From Termitomyces sp. T153 (lineage: Eukaryota; Basidiomycota; Agaricomycetes; Agaricales; Lyophyllaceae): a stretch of 64,000 nucleotides of DNA. Below the pieces are notes generated by a model. It saw only the letters and a list, made by a program, of their open reading frames with translations, was not told the DNA's origin and made no database searches. The stretch covers positions 124,001 to 188,000 of the forward strand of contig JACKQL020000083.1 in NCBI GenBank assembly GCA_018296165.2. The letters run 5' to 3'. The translations under genes were made by a program, and so were the position numbers. Shown piece by piece: positions 49,743-61,382 of the stretch; the first letter of the stretch is position 1; the number at the start of each line of letters is the position of its first letter.

Positions 49743-52700
49743 TCACCCCCGCTCCAGCCACCACAGCGCCGCCTCCACCCGCCCCGCAAGCCCCATCTCC
49801 GGGTGCTCCACCCGCGCCTGCTCCAGCGCCCGCGCCATCCTCGCCGGCAGCACCTCTTTCTCCGCCACCCACTCCCGTGGCAGAGCACTCAGCAAATACT
49901 CCGCCGTGTCCAAATCTGCACTCATTCCACACATCCACCGTCCGATGAGTCAACCAATGATCCACAAAACCAGCCACGTACCACTCGGCTCCACTCCTTC
50001 CAGCCCCGTGATCCGGCTCAGGTGAACATCATCGCACCCTTCATCACGACAGACTCCCGGTCCCGGCACCTCGTACTGGCACAGCCGTTTTCCCGGATCC
50101 AGCATCCTGCCTGCTGTAGCTAATTTTAGCGGTACAAGATCTGGTACCGTAATAGTACTAGAAGAGTGGAGCAACCGCCCATGCGAAGAAGCACAACAAG
50201 AATGCGAACAAACACGTTGCGTCCTCAATGCCAAAAGTGGATACCAGTTCAATGGCGAGTCGTACTCTGAGTATTCCTGTCAATTTCCCCATGATCAGCA
50301 CCCTCAACAAGCAGACACCGGGGAACCAGGCCCAACGACCAACAACAGGCCTATCACCGCGACGCACCTGTGTCGACGTAGACGGTCCCGGGTCGACGTC
50401 GACTCTGCCGTTCTTGACAATCGCCCTATCTCTCCCGTCCTGATTCCCCTGGAAATTCACACCGACAAAGCGCACACAACGACAAAAACAAGGGAATCCG
50501 GATCGAGAAAATTCAAACAAAAAATAAAAACACGTCAGGAGATTCTGTGATAGGAGACGCTTGCTTTACAGCAAACAAAGGGAGAAGATCCTTGCCGCAT
50601 GATTCTCCTGTGCCTCTACATTCATACCTGTCAGACACATGTGAAAGGAAAAGGAAAGGGGTGGGGCGTAAGGTGGAATCAGAACGCCCACGAAGCCAGC
50701 GGGAATAGAAGTCAAGCGTGCAGGAACGCACACATGAAAAGGCACAATCTCGAGCGTGGGAACGCCCATGCATCAAATCGATGCGTTAGCAGGGGGGAGG
50801 GGGGGGAGGAAACAAGATAGAATAGAAAATTCGAAACTCGCCTTGACACCGTGCTTCGTGCTCGGAATTTCCATTGCTGGAGGCGTGGTGCTGCGCGATG
50901 TTACCTAAAGTTCGGAACGAGGGAATGAATGGAAGGGAAAAACAGATATATTGGCAACAAGTCAGTCGGAGGTCGGCAGGGTAGGGAGCCGGAATAGAGA
51001 ACCAATTGAAGGTGTCGACGCAACAGGAGTACTGCGACTCGAGCTCTTCGATACGGTCTCGGAGCTGACAGGCGACTCCAAACGGTCAGCTTCTGACATA
51101 CATCAGTCCGACAGGATGTAGGGAAGAGGGTCAAGCAGGCATACGGGTACAAGGTCCAAGGTCAGCAACAGTGGGAACCACTAGCTTGCTCTGCCGGCTT
51201 GGTCCACCGTCCGGTGGAAGCATAACAGGCGTTTCCTCTCGCTTCACAATCACATCGGCTTTAGTGCTAACTTCCAGAGCCTTGGCCTCCTAGAAGCACA
51301 GACGGATCAGCATATAAAAATATTTTATCACAATGTGGGAACTGACTTTGAGCTTGCGCTCCTTCTGAGCAATCATCTCTCGCATACGTTGTATCTCATT
51401 CTCCTTCTCCAACAGCGCGGCAGGTGACATTGTTCCTGTTGGAGTGGACACCACAGATGTTATGATCGGTGTTGGTGTCGTCGATACAGGCGGTGTTGCC
51501 CATCCATTTGTATTGAGATGAGCAACAAAGGGCTTCGTTGGAACAGGCGAGGCATAGCCACTACGCCAAGCTATCTGCATATCGCGCATCGCAACGTCCC
51601 CGTCGCCCTCGCCTTCGCTATCACTAACGTCAATGATGCATCGAGGTTGGCTGACAACACTAGCGAACCCAGTTGGCCTCCGTTTCATTCCACCATTCGG
51701 TTGCCGATACCCATTCCTACTGCTACTATGGCTCGGTGGTCGACTCTCCTCAAAATCCACAAAGTCAGACGCGACGGGCCTCTTGAAAACGCGACGTTGC
51801 AAAGTAGGTCCTTCGGAAAGCTGAGTTTCAGTCAGAGAGGAGTTGCTAGTCTCTGCGCCTTGTGAGCTGTACGTCGTTGAACCTGACTCCGTTGATGAAG
51901 GTGGAGGTTGATTAGGTGACAAAGTAGGTTCGGTCACAGAGGTGTTAGTCTCTGTGCTTCGTGAGCTGTACGTCGTTGAATCCGACTCCGTTGATAAAGG
52001 TGGAGGTTGATTGGGTGACAAAACAGCATGCGATGATTCCGTCGATGAAACTAAAGAAGACGAAGGAATCTGCGGAGTATTGGAGGATACCAAGGCAGAC
52101 GCTTTATATGAGCTTGCCCCGCTAAGACCAGGGATTTCATCTACGTCCATGTCGTCGACGTTATGCGAATGGCAAGTATCAATCCTGCTTCCGATGATAT
52201 TACTTGATGATGCCGACGATGAGCCGATGGTCTTCAAGAAATCTTCTACCGAGTCGACGTTCATATCATGACTTTGCTTGCTGTTGGATTGCAGCGGTGA
52301 TGACGGTGATGACGTTGTAGGAGGCATGTTCTTTGACTTCTTGGAAGCAATCGCAGCCTTGCGAGCCATGAGTTCTTGTCGTCGTTGCTGTTCCATATCG
52401 TGAAGGTCACTGGTGGAGACAGGCCTCGGAGACTCGATAGCTCGCAAAGGAGTGTTAGAGGCCCCTGCTGGCGATGCAGCCGGAGGTGGAGAAGGAGTGT
52501 GAATAGGAGCCTTCGTTAAGACGGACGGAGAGTCTTCAGAGGGACGTCTTGCTCTGACCGGTGGCGGCGGAGGAGGCATCAAGACTGTTTTCTGCAACTC
52601 CAGTGCATCTTCTGGAGTAAATGGCATAAGGCCATTGGTATCCAAGTTTTGCGGCAGGCGAAGATTCAGTTCCGTAAAAACATAGTAGACTACTTCGCGA

Positions 52701-53525
52701 GTGACACCACAATCGACTAGATATTCCGGGTCGACACCCCAACCTAGAAGATCAAGAACAATATCTTTCGCTTTATCATACTGATCTTGATTCACTACTC
52801 GGTAACGTATCAGTAAATACAATACGAAAAATGACGAGATACTGACAGGATACTCCAGGCCGGATATGTTCAGGGTCAACAAGATAACCTGGAGCAGGCG
52901 ATGTAGGTGCAGGATCGATCTGCATAGCACTTGACTCTTGGCTTCGGGCAAATGCCGGGGAATCGGGCATGGCTGGAGGGTCAGATAGGCGCTCAAACAA
53001 AGGGGGCCTTGAGTGCGAGGAATCCAAAGGTACTTGACTTGAGGCAGACGGTGTCGAGTGTCTTGGACCCCTTGGGACTGGAATAGTACTTGCAAGTTGG
53101 GGCAAAGGTGAAGGTGGTCTGGGTGGTTCAAGTGCAGGTTGTACTTCTTCTTCGTCGCTGATTTCACCTTCTTCTCGGGTCTGATTGTCAGGAACAGGAG
53201 TTAGTTCGATTTCAGAGACAGTTGCAGGCTTTGGTGCAGAGACAGCTTGAGGCGTGGGTATGACAACAACAGAGGACTTGGGCGCTGGAAACTTGGAAGT
53301 AGAGACAACTTGAGTCTGAGGGGTATCGCGGGGCGGAGAGGCCTCTTCTTGTCCATAGTCCAGCTGGAAGGTAGCTTCTGCTGGAGGAGGGCGTGGTGGC
53401 AAAAGATATTCCGAGTGTGGTTTTCTCCGGGATTTCATGGACTTGAGGGCGAGTTCACGCAGCGACAACGCAGAGTCGCTGGGCGGGGAACACATTTCGA
53501 CGTCTTGCGGACCAGAGGACGCCAT
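49743..53525 (-). CDS. Red1/ZFC3H1-like protein with C-terminal zf-C3H1 domain
   Basis: Exons could not all be placed. The start MASSGPQDVEMCSPPSD (53525) leads a long disordered N-terminus (PPRPPPAE, EGEISDEEE). After an intron near 52787-52860 comes VNQDQYDKAKDIVLDLLGWGVDPEYLVDCGVTREVVYYVFTELNLRLP (about 52640-52790), then low-complexity Ser/Pro regions, and a coiled segment LLEKENEIQRMREMIAQKERKLK (about 51350-51420). The C-terminal part (49982-50252) contains CQYEVPGPGVCRDEGCDDVH, matching the C-x8-C-x5-C-x3-H zf-C3H1 pattern of Red1/ZFC3H1. The final exon 49743-49915 is helical (LDTAEYLLSALP...ARALEQARVEHPEMGLAGRVEAALWWLERG). In fission yeast Red1 organises MTREC, which feeds unstable nuclear RNAs to the exosome; that role here is inferred. 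Confidence 0.72.
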
Positions 53526-53691
53526 ATGTAAGGATAAGCCAAGAAGGAACTAGACGGCAGTTGAGGATACTCCCTGGTATTTGTCTACATTTTCGGCAAT
53601 CACCACGTGCGCTGCGCACGGACCCATCCTTCCACAGAATAGACCCATGTAGTCATTGACATTGTGTGAACATGGGAAGGAATCGAATACA
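53526..53691. promoter_or_regulatory. 166-bp divergent promoter, Red1-like gene / SDR2
   Basis: The start codons of the Red1-like gene (53525, minus) and SDR2 (53692, plus) face away from each other. A CACGTG hexamer lies near 53604. Confidence 0.5.
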
Positions 53692-55060
53692 ATGGGTGTT
53701 CTGCTGTCTTACATCTCAGAGGCCCGTCCCCCCAAGCCAGCCTTTTCGGTAGACGATATCCCCGACCTGACTGGCCGTGTCATCATCGTGACAGGCGCAA
53801 ACACAGGTACCGACCGTAGGGATATCAGTCTACCTTCATTTTTGACGTCTTGTTCACAGGCATAGGCAAGGAAACTGCCAAGGTTGGCCTGCTTCAACAT
53901 TCCATTCTGTTCCAAATTAAATTTTTGCTTTAGGCCCTTCTTGCTCACAATGCAAAAGTTTACATTGCTGCTCGAAACAAGCAAAAAGTAGAAGAGGCAA
54001 TTAAAGACTTGAAGGAAGCCACAGGGAAAGAAGCCATCTTCCTCGAGCTGGATCTTGCAAACCTTCCAACTATCAAGTCTGGTATCGAGGAGTTCCTTAG
54101 GTACGTTGTACAACGATGCGAGCTTTCTCGATTGATTGAGTTGGATTCTTTCTAGTAAAGAGAAGGAACTTCATGTCTTATTCAACAATGCGTATGTTAC
54201 CTCTTATAATATATTTTGTTCGCCAGTCTGACCCTCCATTCAGAGGCGTAATGGTGCCACCTATCGAACTTCTGACGGAACAGGGTTATGATCTGCAGTT
54301 TGGTACCAATGTTCTTGGTGGGCGCCTATTCACTGATCTTGTAACAGCGCACACACTGGCTGATCGGTGACACCCACAGGCCATTTTTATTTGACAAAGC
54401 TCCTTCTTCCTGCCCTTCTCGCTGGGGCAAAGAGCAGCCCAGACGGCAAGGCCCGCGTAGTGAACACCTCGTCATCAGTACATTTGAGCGGCAGCCTCAA
54501 TTTTAATACGTTCAAGGACAGCCCGAAGCGCAGAAAGACTTTCAGCATCTCTCTCTATTCCCAAAGTAAATTTGTGTGTATTCTCGGTGTCCTTCCGTTC
54601 GATCTCTTATCTATGGATGATCTCAGGGCAATGTGGTTTTCGCGACTGAATTGGGTCGCCGATATGGCGAACAAGGGATCGTTTCGACATCTCTTAACCC
54701 AGGGAATCTTCGCACTGACCTTCAACGGCATATATCCAAATTCTTTGTTAAATTAATAGTAAGCTCTTGCTCTGAATCTACATAAAGATAACGACTAGAT
54801 ATCTCTAGCACCCGTTCACTTATCCGGCGACATACGGTGCTCTAACTCAACTCTACGCGGGTACTACTGCTGCCGGTGCACGGCTCAATGGCAAGGTTGG
54901 TTGCATTCCTCACTTCAATAATCTCTTCAACTTCCAAGTACTCTGTCTTCAGTATCTCATTCCATGGGCACGTGTCGGCAAGGCTCTTCCTGCCACTCAA
55001 GACCCTGAGCTTGGTAAACAATTGTGGGAATGGGCTGAAGAACAGGTAGCTAATATTTGA
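53692..55060 (+). CDS. Short-chain dehydrogenase/reductase (SDR2)
   Basis: Model: join(53692..53806, 53860..53882, 53934..54100, 54156..54191, 54244..54317, 54380..54573, 54627..54758, 54809..54895, 54953..55060), 311 residues with consistent phases. It starts [20 protein letters not shown]. Rossmann motif TGANTGIGKE is split by the first intron; then [74 protein letters not shown], catalytic YSQSK (Y-x3-K) with the upstream SSSV, and [12 protein letters not shown]. The C-terminus is [14 protein letters not shown]. This resembles the light-dependent/retinol-dehydrogenase-like SDRs of fungi; the substrate is unknown. It is the intact counterpart of SDR1, in opposite orientation, about 6 kb away, with matching exon layout. 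Confidence 0.9.
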
Positions 55061-55161
55061 AGATCTTGATAATTTTTTGGGATTCTGGGATTTCAATGTG
55101 TGTAGGTTTATAGCTATCTATGAATTATGCCACATCTTTCAGATATGAGAACTATATGTTA

Positions 55162-55493
55162 CAGCAAATTTTATAACGATAGGCTCCTTCGAGTTTCGCT
55201 TGGTTTGTCTGATGAATCCAGCTTTTGCCGTGCTTGCCGGGAAACAAATCATTCATATTGCCATCCATGTGACGCGATCGCGCATCCTCAATGGCTTCGA
55301 AATAAGTGTAAGTTCAAGTGAATGAACTCACTATAAGCATCAAGCAAGAGGTTACATCTGATATCAATCCCGATTTCCCGAAGTCGAGAGACAATACGAC
55401 AGATTGTTTCTCGGCAAGCGCAGAAGCTGGATTAGCAGTAACCAACTAACTATACAAGGGAAATTCAAAGGCCGATTGTTATAAAATTTGCTG
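55162..55493. mobile_element. Foldback MITE with TA target duplication (Tc1/mariner-like ends)
   Basis: Left end CAGCAAATTTTATAAC (55162-55177) is exactly inverted at the right end (GTTATAAAATTTGCTG, 55478-55493), and the flanking dinucleotide is TA on both sides (55160-55161, 55494-55495). The inverted similarity continues with mismatches well inside (for example GGCTCCTTCGAGTTT against GGCCTTTGAATTTC, and an AATCCAGCTTTTG arm). The 332-bp length, TA duplication and CAG start point to a non-autonomous Tc1/mariner/pogo-type element. No transposase is encoded. Confidence 0.8.
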
Positions 55494-55495
55494 TA

Positions 55496-56682
55496 CTCCG
55501 ATTACATCTTTCTATCTCACATCACATCCTTCTCGATAACGCTCAGCAAACAGGCGAACAATAAGACGAAGTCTGATCGGTTTACTGATGGGACAATACA
55601 TAACATGATTTGCTCATACAGTCTCCGAGCGTGTCGTAAGGCAGAGGCGTGTTTACGCCCTCGCATAGGGCGCAAAAGTTCTGATGTAAGGTACTCGCTC
55701 ACCGTGTTGATCTGCAAGATCTACAGCTATCTGATAAAGGTCTTCCCAGCACATTTGCAGCGCTAACAACAGTCCCGATGGAGGGGCTCAGCCGTCAATA
55801 TGTTGTCGTCTGCAAAATGTACGGCCAAGCTCGAGTTTCACTTGAAGAGAGCCCGGAGCGCAGGGAGACCTGATCGTGGCGCTCCATGTCCAAAGTTGTC
55901 AAAAGTTGTCGAGCTCCGCTCATTCCATCGATTAAAAAGAGGAACGTGGTATGCCCATACGACCGACTAAAGCATCGTTTCGACGACCCCTGACCCAGGA
56001 ATTTGAACCACACGTCGTTTATCAGAGCCTCGTATGCTTGTGTCCTTTAGGGATATTATCAATGTGGCCGCAGCTCGATCCTGCATATGTTACACCCTAC
56101 GCTCCAACGTTAACAACGTGTTTCACGTCGCATTATTTCCGAATGGCGTGTGGCTAGTCTCATACCATTGAGCTCAAGCTTGAGCACACATCTTGGTTCC
56201 CCTTAAGCCCAAGCTTGATCAATATTAACAATTTGGGAATGAGGGTCGTGAAAGTCTAATGATGTAAAGTAAATCTATATCACTCGGTTCATCGATTTTC
56301 CTAAGCGACGGTCTTCCATGCACATTAGAGAATCGCGTCGGCTCAACAACCTTCTTGCATGATGATATCACAAATCACAATTCATCGTAATTAATAGCTA
56401 TTGTAAGCAATAAAGTTCTGGAAGCGAGTATACGTATTTGAGTTAAACGAACGATAGATAGAATGACATCTTGAGAAAGTTACGATAAAAATAAAATACA
56501 ACAAATTCAAGAGAAATACTTTTACAGTCTAGATTTACCGCGTTGCACTGAGGACACGTCAAGCTTTCAAGCTTTTCGAGGCGTTGATACCACAAGCACT
56601 AGCAGTGCGGGTTGAACGTTGAATGCCCATATGGTTACCGGTTAGGTTTATTTTGGAATCACGGTTCATGTGATCCTGTCTT
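55496..56682. other. Gene-free stretch
   Basis: Open frames are short and unlike known proteins. The right half (about 56200-56560) is AT-rich and adjoins the 3' end of the methyltransferase gene. A GCGTGTTTACGC-like palindrome near 55649 is noted without interpretation. Confidence 0.5.
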
Positions 56683-59600
56683 CTATGGGTCTTCGGAGAG
56701 AATGTCATAAGACTTCCAAGCCACAAAAACGCACATCGATCGACTGAGTCTGCGTGTCGGTAGTGACGACACCGAGTTGTCCGAAATTTGCTTCGTATTT
56801 TGCTCCGTTGAGACGGGCCTTCCTTGAATGTGATTGCCTTCAGCCGCCGAAGAATGGGAAATAGTGACGTATGCTCCTGATGGTGGGTGTCGAGACGAGC
56901 GTACATGAGAAGGCGTCGCTGCTAGTTGTTCTTGCTCCCAATTGTCCCACTTGTCACAACCTTTTTCGAAAGCCTCACGTTCCTGTGATACTGTGTGCTC
57001 TGAAACGTGCCAAGAGAACCGCTCTCCCAAAGCATTCTTAATGTCACAGTTGTCGCGCATGTCCCTGTGGCATAGAAGATCATGATTGGGAATGTAATGA
57101 ACAAAAGACAACAACTTACATCTCAAATCGGCTGATGAGACCGTCGAATTCTTCACGCGTGAGATCCAGGATAGAGCTTTCAAATGGATCAGAGCTTCTG
57201 CTAGTCGCGCCAGAAATGGTGGATCTCCGTGCAGGCAGTTCTATGGACCCTGAGCCAGATCGATTGGGCCTGGAAACAATCCTACTTGCTGCCTCGCGGT
57301 CTCGGCGTGTCTTGACCTCGACTGAGAATTTCTGTACCCATTCCCACATAACTTCCGAGCACGCAACGATTTCCGCAGTGCGAAGTGCAAGATGTAGATT
57401 AAGTGTCTTCAAGTCCATATGCATGGTCGCTTTTGGGAGGGAAGAACCGCGTCGAAGTCTCACGCTCGAGGTATCAGGGACCGTACTCTTGTTCGAGGAA
57501 AGAACGGATGCACTTGGCTCATCAAGCGTTGTGGAATGATGTATGAAGCCCCGAGTACCGACATGACGGTTCTCTTCAGACATCGAGATGTCTTCTTCTT
57601 TTCGGTTCTGCGCTGGTACACGGCGTGAGTGTTTCCTCCTGGTCGCTCGAGAGACTGGATTAGGAAGGATCGCATCACGAGCATCATCTGTGTCATCGGA
57701 GCTGAGCCTTCCTGATTCAGAATCCTCTCTGTTGCCCTTTCTGTTATGATTAGGAGCGTGGTTTTTACGCGAGTGAAAAGGAAAATGGCAGTGTAGAGGC
57801 GGATAAGTGCGTACATCTTAAAAAGCAATTGGCACATTTAACGAATTGCATTGAAACACGCCAGAAAAGTCCTACCTTTGAAATAAAATCCGACATAATT
57901 TGCCAAGAATGTAAGAGGAGACATATTGATGGACCTCGATTCAAGCAGTCGTGTGTAGATGACTTCCAAAAGCGAATGGTCGCGCGGATTAGGAGGTGGT
58001 TTTGGTACGGTTCGCAGTAACAACGGTACAGGAGGCAAGGTTGAACCAGTCTCTGGGACAGGCGATGGCCGCTGAGAGTTGACAGAGGAAACAGAAAGAA
58101 AAGTTGATAAGGAGTGCGCTCGCGACCGAGTTTGCGCTTTAGATTTGGAGCTTGTTTCACCATCAAGAGCAGCTGCGCTGCCAGCAGAAGATGAGTTCAA
58201 AGACAACACTGAACTAGCAAACACTGATTGTGACGTCTTGACCTGTAGATGCCTCCGGAATGTGGCTGGGGGTAGAGTGAGATTCAATGCTTGATCATGA
58301 GAAAAGAATTCTTCAGGGGGTAAGATATAATCATTTCCAATGGCATGAGACAAAATCTCTCGAGCCTCTTTCTCCATGTCTTCGTTGATGACGACGTCGG
58401 CAACAGGGGAGTTGGATCGTGAAGGCGTTGCTGGAAAGGTGGCTGTTGTGGAGGTTGGCGGTGAATGACCATCCGATCTGAAAGAAGGTGGTCCGCTGTC
58501 CGCTGGGCTTTCGAAATTAGTATCCGAAGATTCATGGTGGTGGGGGTAGGATCGCGATGATCGTTCCAAATCGACGCTTGGCTCCGGGTCGTCGTTGCTG
58601 TACATGGGTTTTCCTGGAAAGAAAAGATCCTCTTCAAGCATCTGGACACTCATCAACACGAACACCAATGGCTGCAAAACGGCAACTTACTTCAAATGCA
58701 CCACCTGGCTTCATGATACGATTGATCTCCTGAAACAATCCGTCCCACTGATACAATGGTACCTGTCAAGTTCCCTCTGAGGAAATACCCATAGAACATA
58801 CCTTATCCTCCGGCACCCCAAGTGCGATACGTTTGACATGTCTATCGTATGATGAGAACGATAATTCTAATTCCTTACAAACGTTCGTACTCACACAAAG
58901 TCGAATTCGCCATCAGGGAAGGGAAGGCTTTCAAGACTAGTGAGGATTGTCAGAGAACATCACAATGTCGTACCAGACTTGATTCGCACAAGTTAGTGTG
59001 TACCCATGTGATTCTCGAGGACAAGTCCAACGAGCCGACTCGGTGGAGGTCGGGCTGGAGTGAGACGATATCCAAACCTTGGTGATGAATCTATAAGAGA
59101 CATCATTCTGGAAAGGTTGTGGAATTCAAACTCTTACCGACGAAATGACAGTTCTGTAAAGAGCATGAATACGAGCAAGAAGAGTTATGTTCTGATCACA
59201 ATCTACGAACCTTCCACATCCTTGCACAATCTAGAATCCATGTTCCCGTTCCTATGACATACTTGAGACAAATCATTACAACAATCTTCTGCAGTGACTT
59301 ACCACATCCAAGGTCCAACCTAATCAATGCGTCAACACAGTTGCGTAATCACAGACAACAGCGTCACGTACACTTTGGTTGGTGGCGTCTCAAACACGTG
59401 CCATGTTAGGCTTTCGCAAATATCCTGACAAGATGCGGTTTCCCAGATATCTCTGCGCCACAATCATGAGATAAGACCAGATGAAGCGATGGAATAATAA
59501 GTGGGAGTAGGGACGTCAGAATGTCCGAGAACCGATGTTGTCCCGCATGGAGAATCGCAATGGAGTACTCACAGATCAATGACTTCTCGTCCGTAACTTC

Positions 59601-60958
59601 TGGGGTATGGTACACTCTCTGGCGGAAACGCATGGTGCTTCTTGCCATGACGGGTCAATGAACATCCCAACAAACTCCCTTCCCCTTTGATGACAAAATG
59701 TGCATATCTTGCCTCAAGTTTCAACTCTTGCATGATGGTACGATCAGCAGTCGAGAGGCTGAGTTTTCGTTCGGGTGTCGTCGTTGGTGCATCGAGTTCG
59801 TTGGTCGTTCGAAGCGTGGCAAGTGATGGTAAAGTAGATCGCGATGAGGTCGTGTGCGTGGGTGCAGATTTCGTGGGTGATTTGACACCTTCCGGAAAGG
59901 GGTGTCTTGTCCCGTTCGAATGACCAGGATAGAAAGATGATCCTAAGAACGTAAAACGCGGCTTGGCCTTTGCGCTAGTACTTTTCCGCCGTCGAGGTTG
60001 AGTGACCTCGGAAGGACTTTTGCCTTGGTTAGACGAGGTAGAACCTCGCGTCTGTGAAGAGAAAATATTAAGAAAATTGAACATCGTCAATATCGTGTAA
60101 TAAGAGTCGTAAAGAGTCGTCAATGAAGTCAAATCGCAAGTAGATGAGCAGGATAAAAGAAAATGGCGACCATAGAGTCTGATTCGAGCCGGTTTTGGAC
60201 ACCGGCCAATTACGGTGACTAGATAAATTCAGGGCCGAAATTCTACTTACGGAAAATCGATTTTCACTGATGGTCGCTGACGACTCTGACGAGGGAGGGG
60301 CAGGGCCTAGTTCCCATGGGGTGACATCCTCCACTGGGCCGGTCGCCAACGTGGAACGATTGGGCATAACTGTCGGTATCGGTAGAAGTTCCCATGGCGT
60401 AACTTTTTCAACAAATTCCGACGTCAATGAAGAACGACTCGTTGCTGACCTGCATACAGGATACATCTCCCATGGTGCGACCTCCGACATTGGCCCTGTC
60501 ACGAGAGGTTGTTGAGGGCGTGTTGACACTGGCGAACTACTGTCACTAGCGACTGAGCTGGCTTGGGGAAGATCGTCGTTCACTGGCCCAGGTTGAAACT
60601 CCCAAGGAGTAACTTCTTCACGTGCGCCAGTCGCGAGGAAAGGCAAATCTTTTGAACTCATTTTTGTCTTGGAAAGGGGAGCCGAAGTCGGTGTGGCTAC
60701 ATGTGCCGGGTTGCGAAGTGGACGTATTGACGAAGTTCCAGGAACAGGAACTGAAGTCTTTGCTCGATCAGGAGGTGTCGGAAGAACATATGTCGAATGT
60801 CGTTTCCTGAGTGATGGCGCAGGAACAATTGACGGCTGAGGTGTTCGTGGAGATCTGAGTGATACCATAGAGGCATTTTTGTGTCCGGAAGGGATAGAAT
60901 TTGACCTCGGTAAAGAAGGGCGAGAATTGGGCGTGAGCTGTCCGTTGACAGGGTACAT
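56683..60958 (-). CDS. Large SAM-dependent methyltransferase with repeat-bearing N-terminus
   Basis: The start MYPVNGQLTPNS (60958) leads a disordered N-terminus (about 270 residues) carrying four copies of a VTPWE motif. It continues through KPRFTFLGSSFYPG (about 59930) and VIKGEGSLLGCSLTRHGKKHHAFPPESVPYPRSYGREVID (about 59580-59700). The Rossmann methyltransferase follows with introns: LDLGCG (about 59310), WILDCA (about 59230), then segments near 58700-58930 leading to KPGGAFE and MLEEDLFFPGKPMYSNDD (about 58600). A long Ser/Pro-rich stretch (57838-58560) and helical tail (TLNLHLALRTAEIVACSEVMWEWV, about 57340-57410) follow, ending ...VAWKSYDILSEDP at 56683. Exon borders in 58.6-59.6 kb are not all fixed. 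Agaricomycetes carry such large methyltransferases of unknown substrate; the class I fold is inferred from motif I. Confidence 0.8.
60300..60625 (-). repeat. Four-copy VTPWE protein repeat (78-bp period)
   Basis: Within the methyltransferase N-terminus four units read EEVTPWEFQP, SEVAPWEMYP, EKVTPWELLP and EDVTPWELGP, each preceded by a LATGP-like segment. At DNA level the TCCCATGG core recurs at 60312, 60390 and 60468 (exactly 78 bp, 26 residues apart); the fourth, TCCCAAGG, is at 60600 (132 bp). Confidence 0.85.
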
Positions 60959-61382
60959 GATATTTTGTGAATTTTCTCAGAGAAATTGGTGAGCGATGAA
61001 GAGAATGGGTCAAATAGCTGCCCGAAGCAATGTTTGAGCAAACTGTAAAATGGTAGTCAGCACGACGGCAGGAAATATGTAAAATGTATCCGCTCTGTGC
61101 GCGGCCGTCAGTGTTACGCTTTCAAGTTTCAGTTATGAGATTTTGTTATGGATTGTGAACACCGTTCAACTGTGAGAACTCTCGAAACATGCTTGTTTCC
61201 AAACACAGGCACCGATCACAACTTGAAATGGATTGCTCCAGAATCATACTCACCCCTTCTACATCCCCATTAGCCCAAGACAACCCTCAACGATGAGAAT
61301 GCATATATATACTTATATCTCGACATGACTGTGTTGCCTTTGTGTTGCCTTTCATGAAATTTCCTTCCAAGACTTAGTAGTA
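60959..61382. promoter_or_regulatory. Intergenic stretch upstream of the methyltransferase gene
   Basis: Contains the methyltransferase promoter and the 3' flank of the AAGAB-like gene (both minus strand). A TATATATA stretch near 61302 could be a TATA-type element or chance. Confidence 0.4.
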
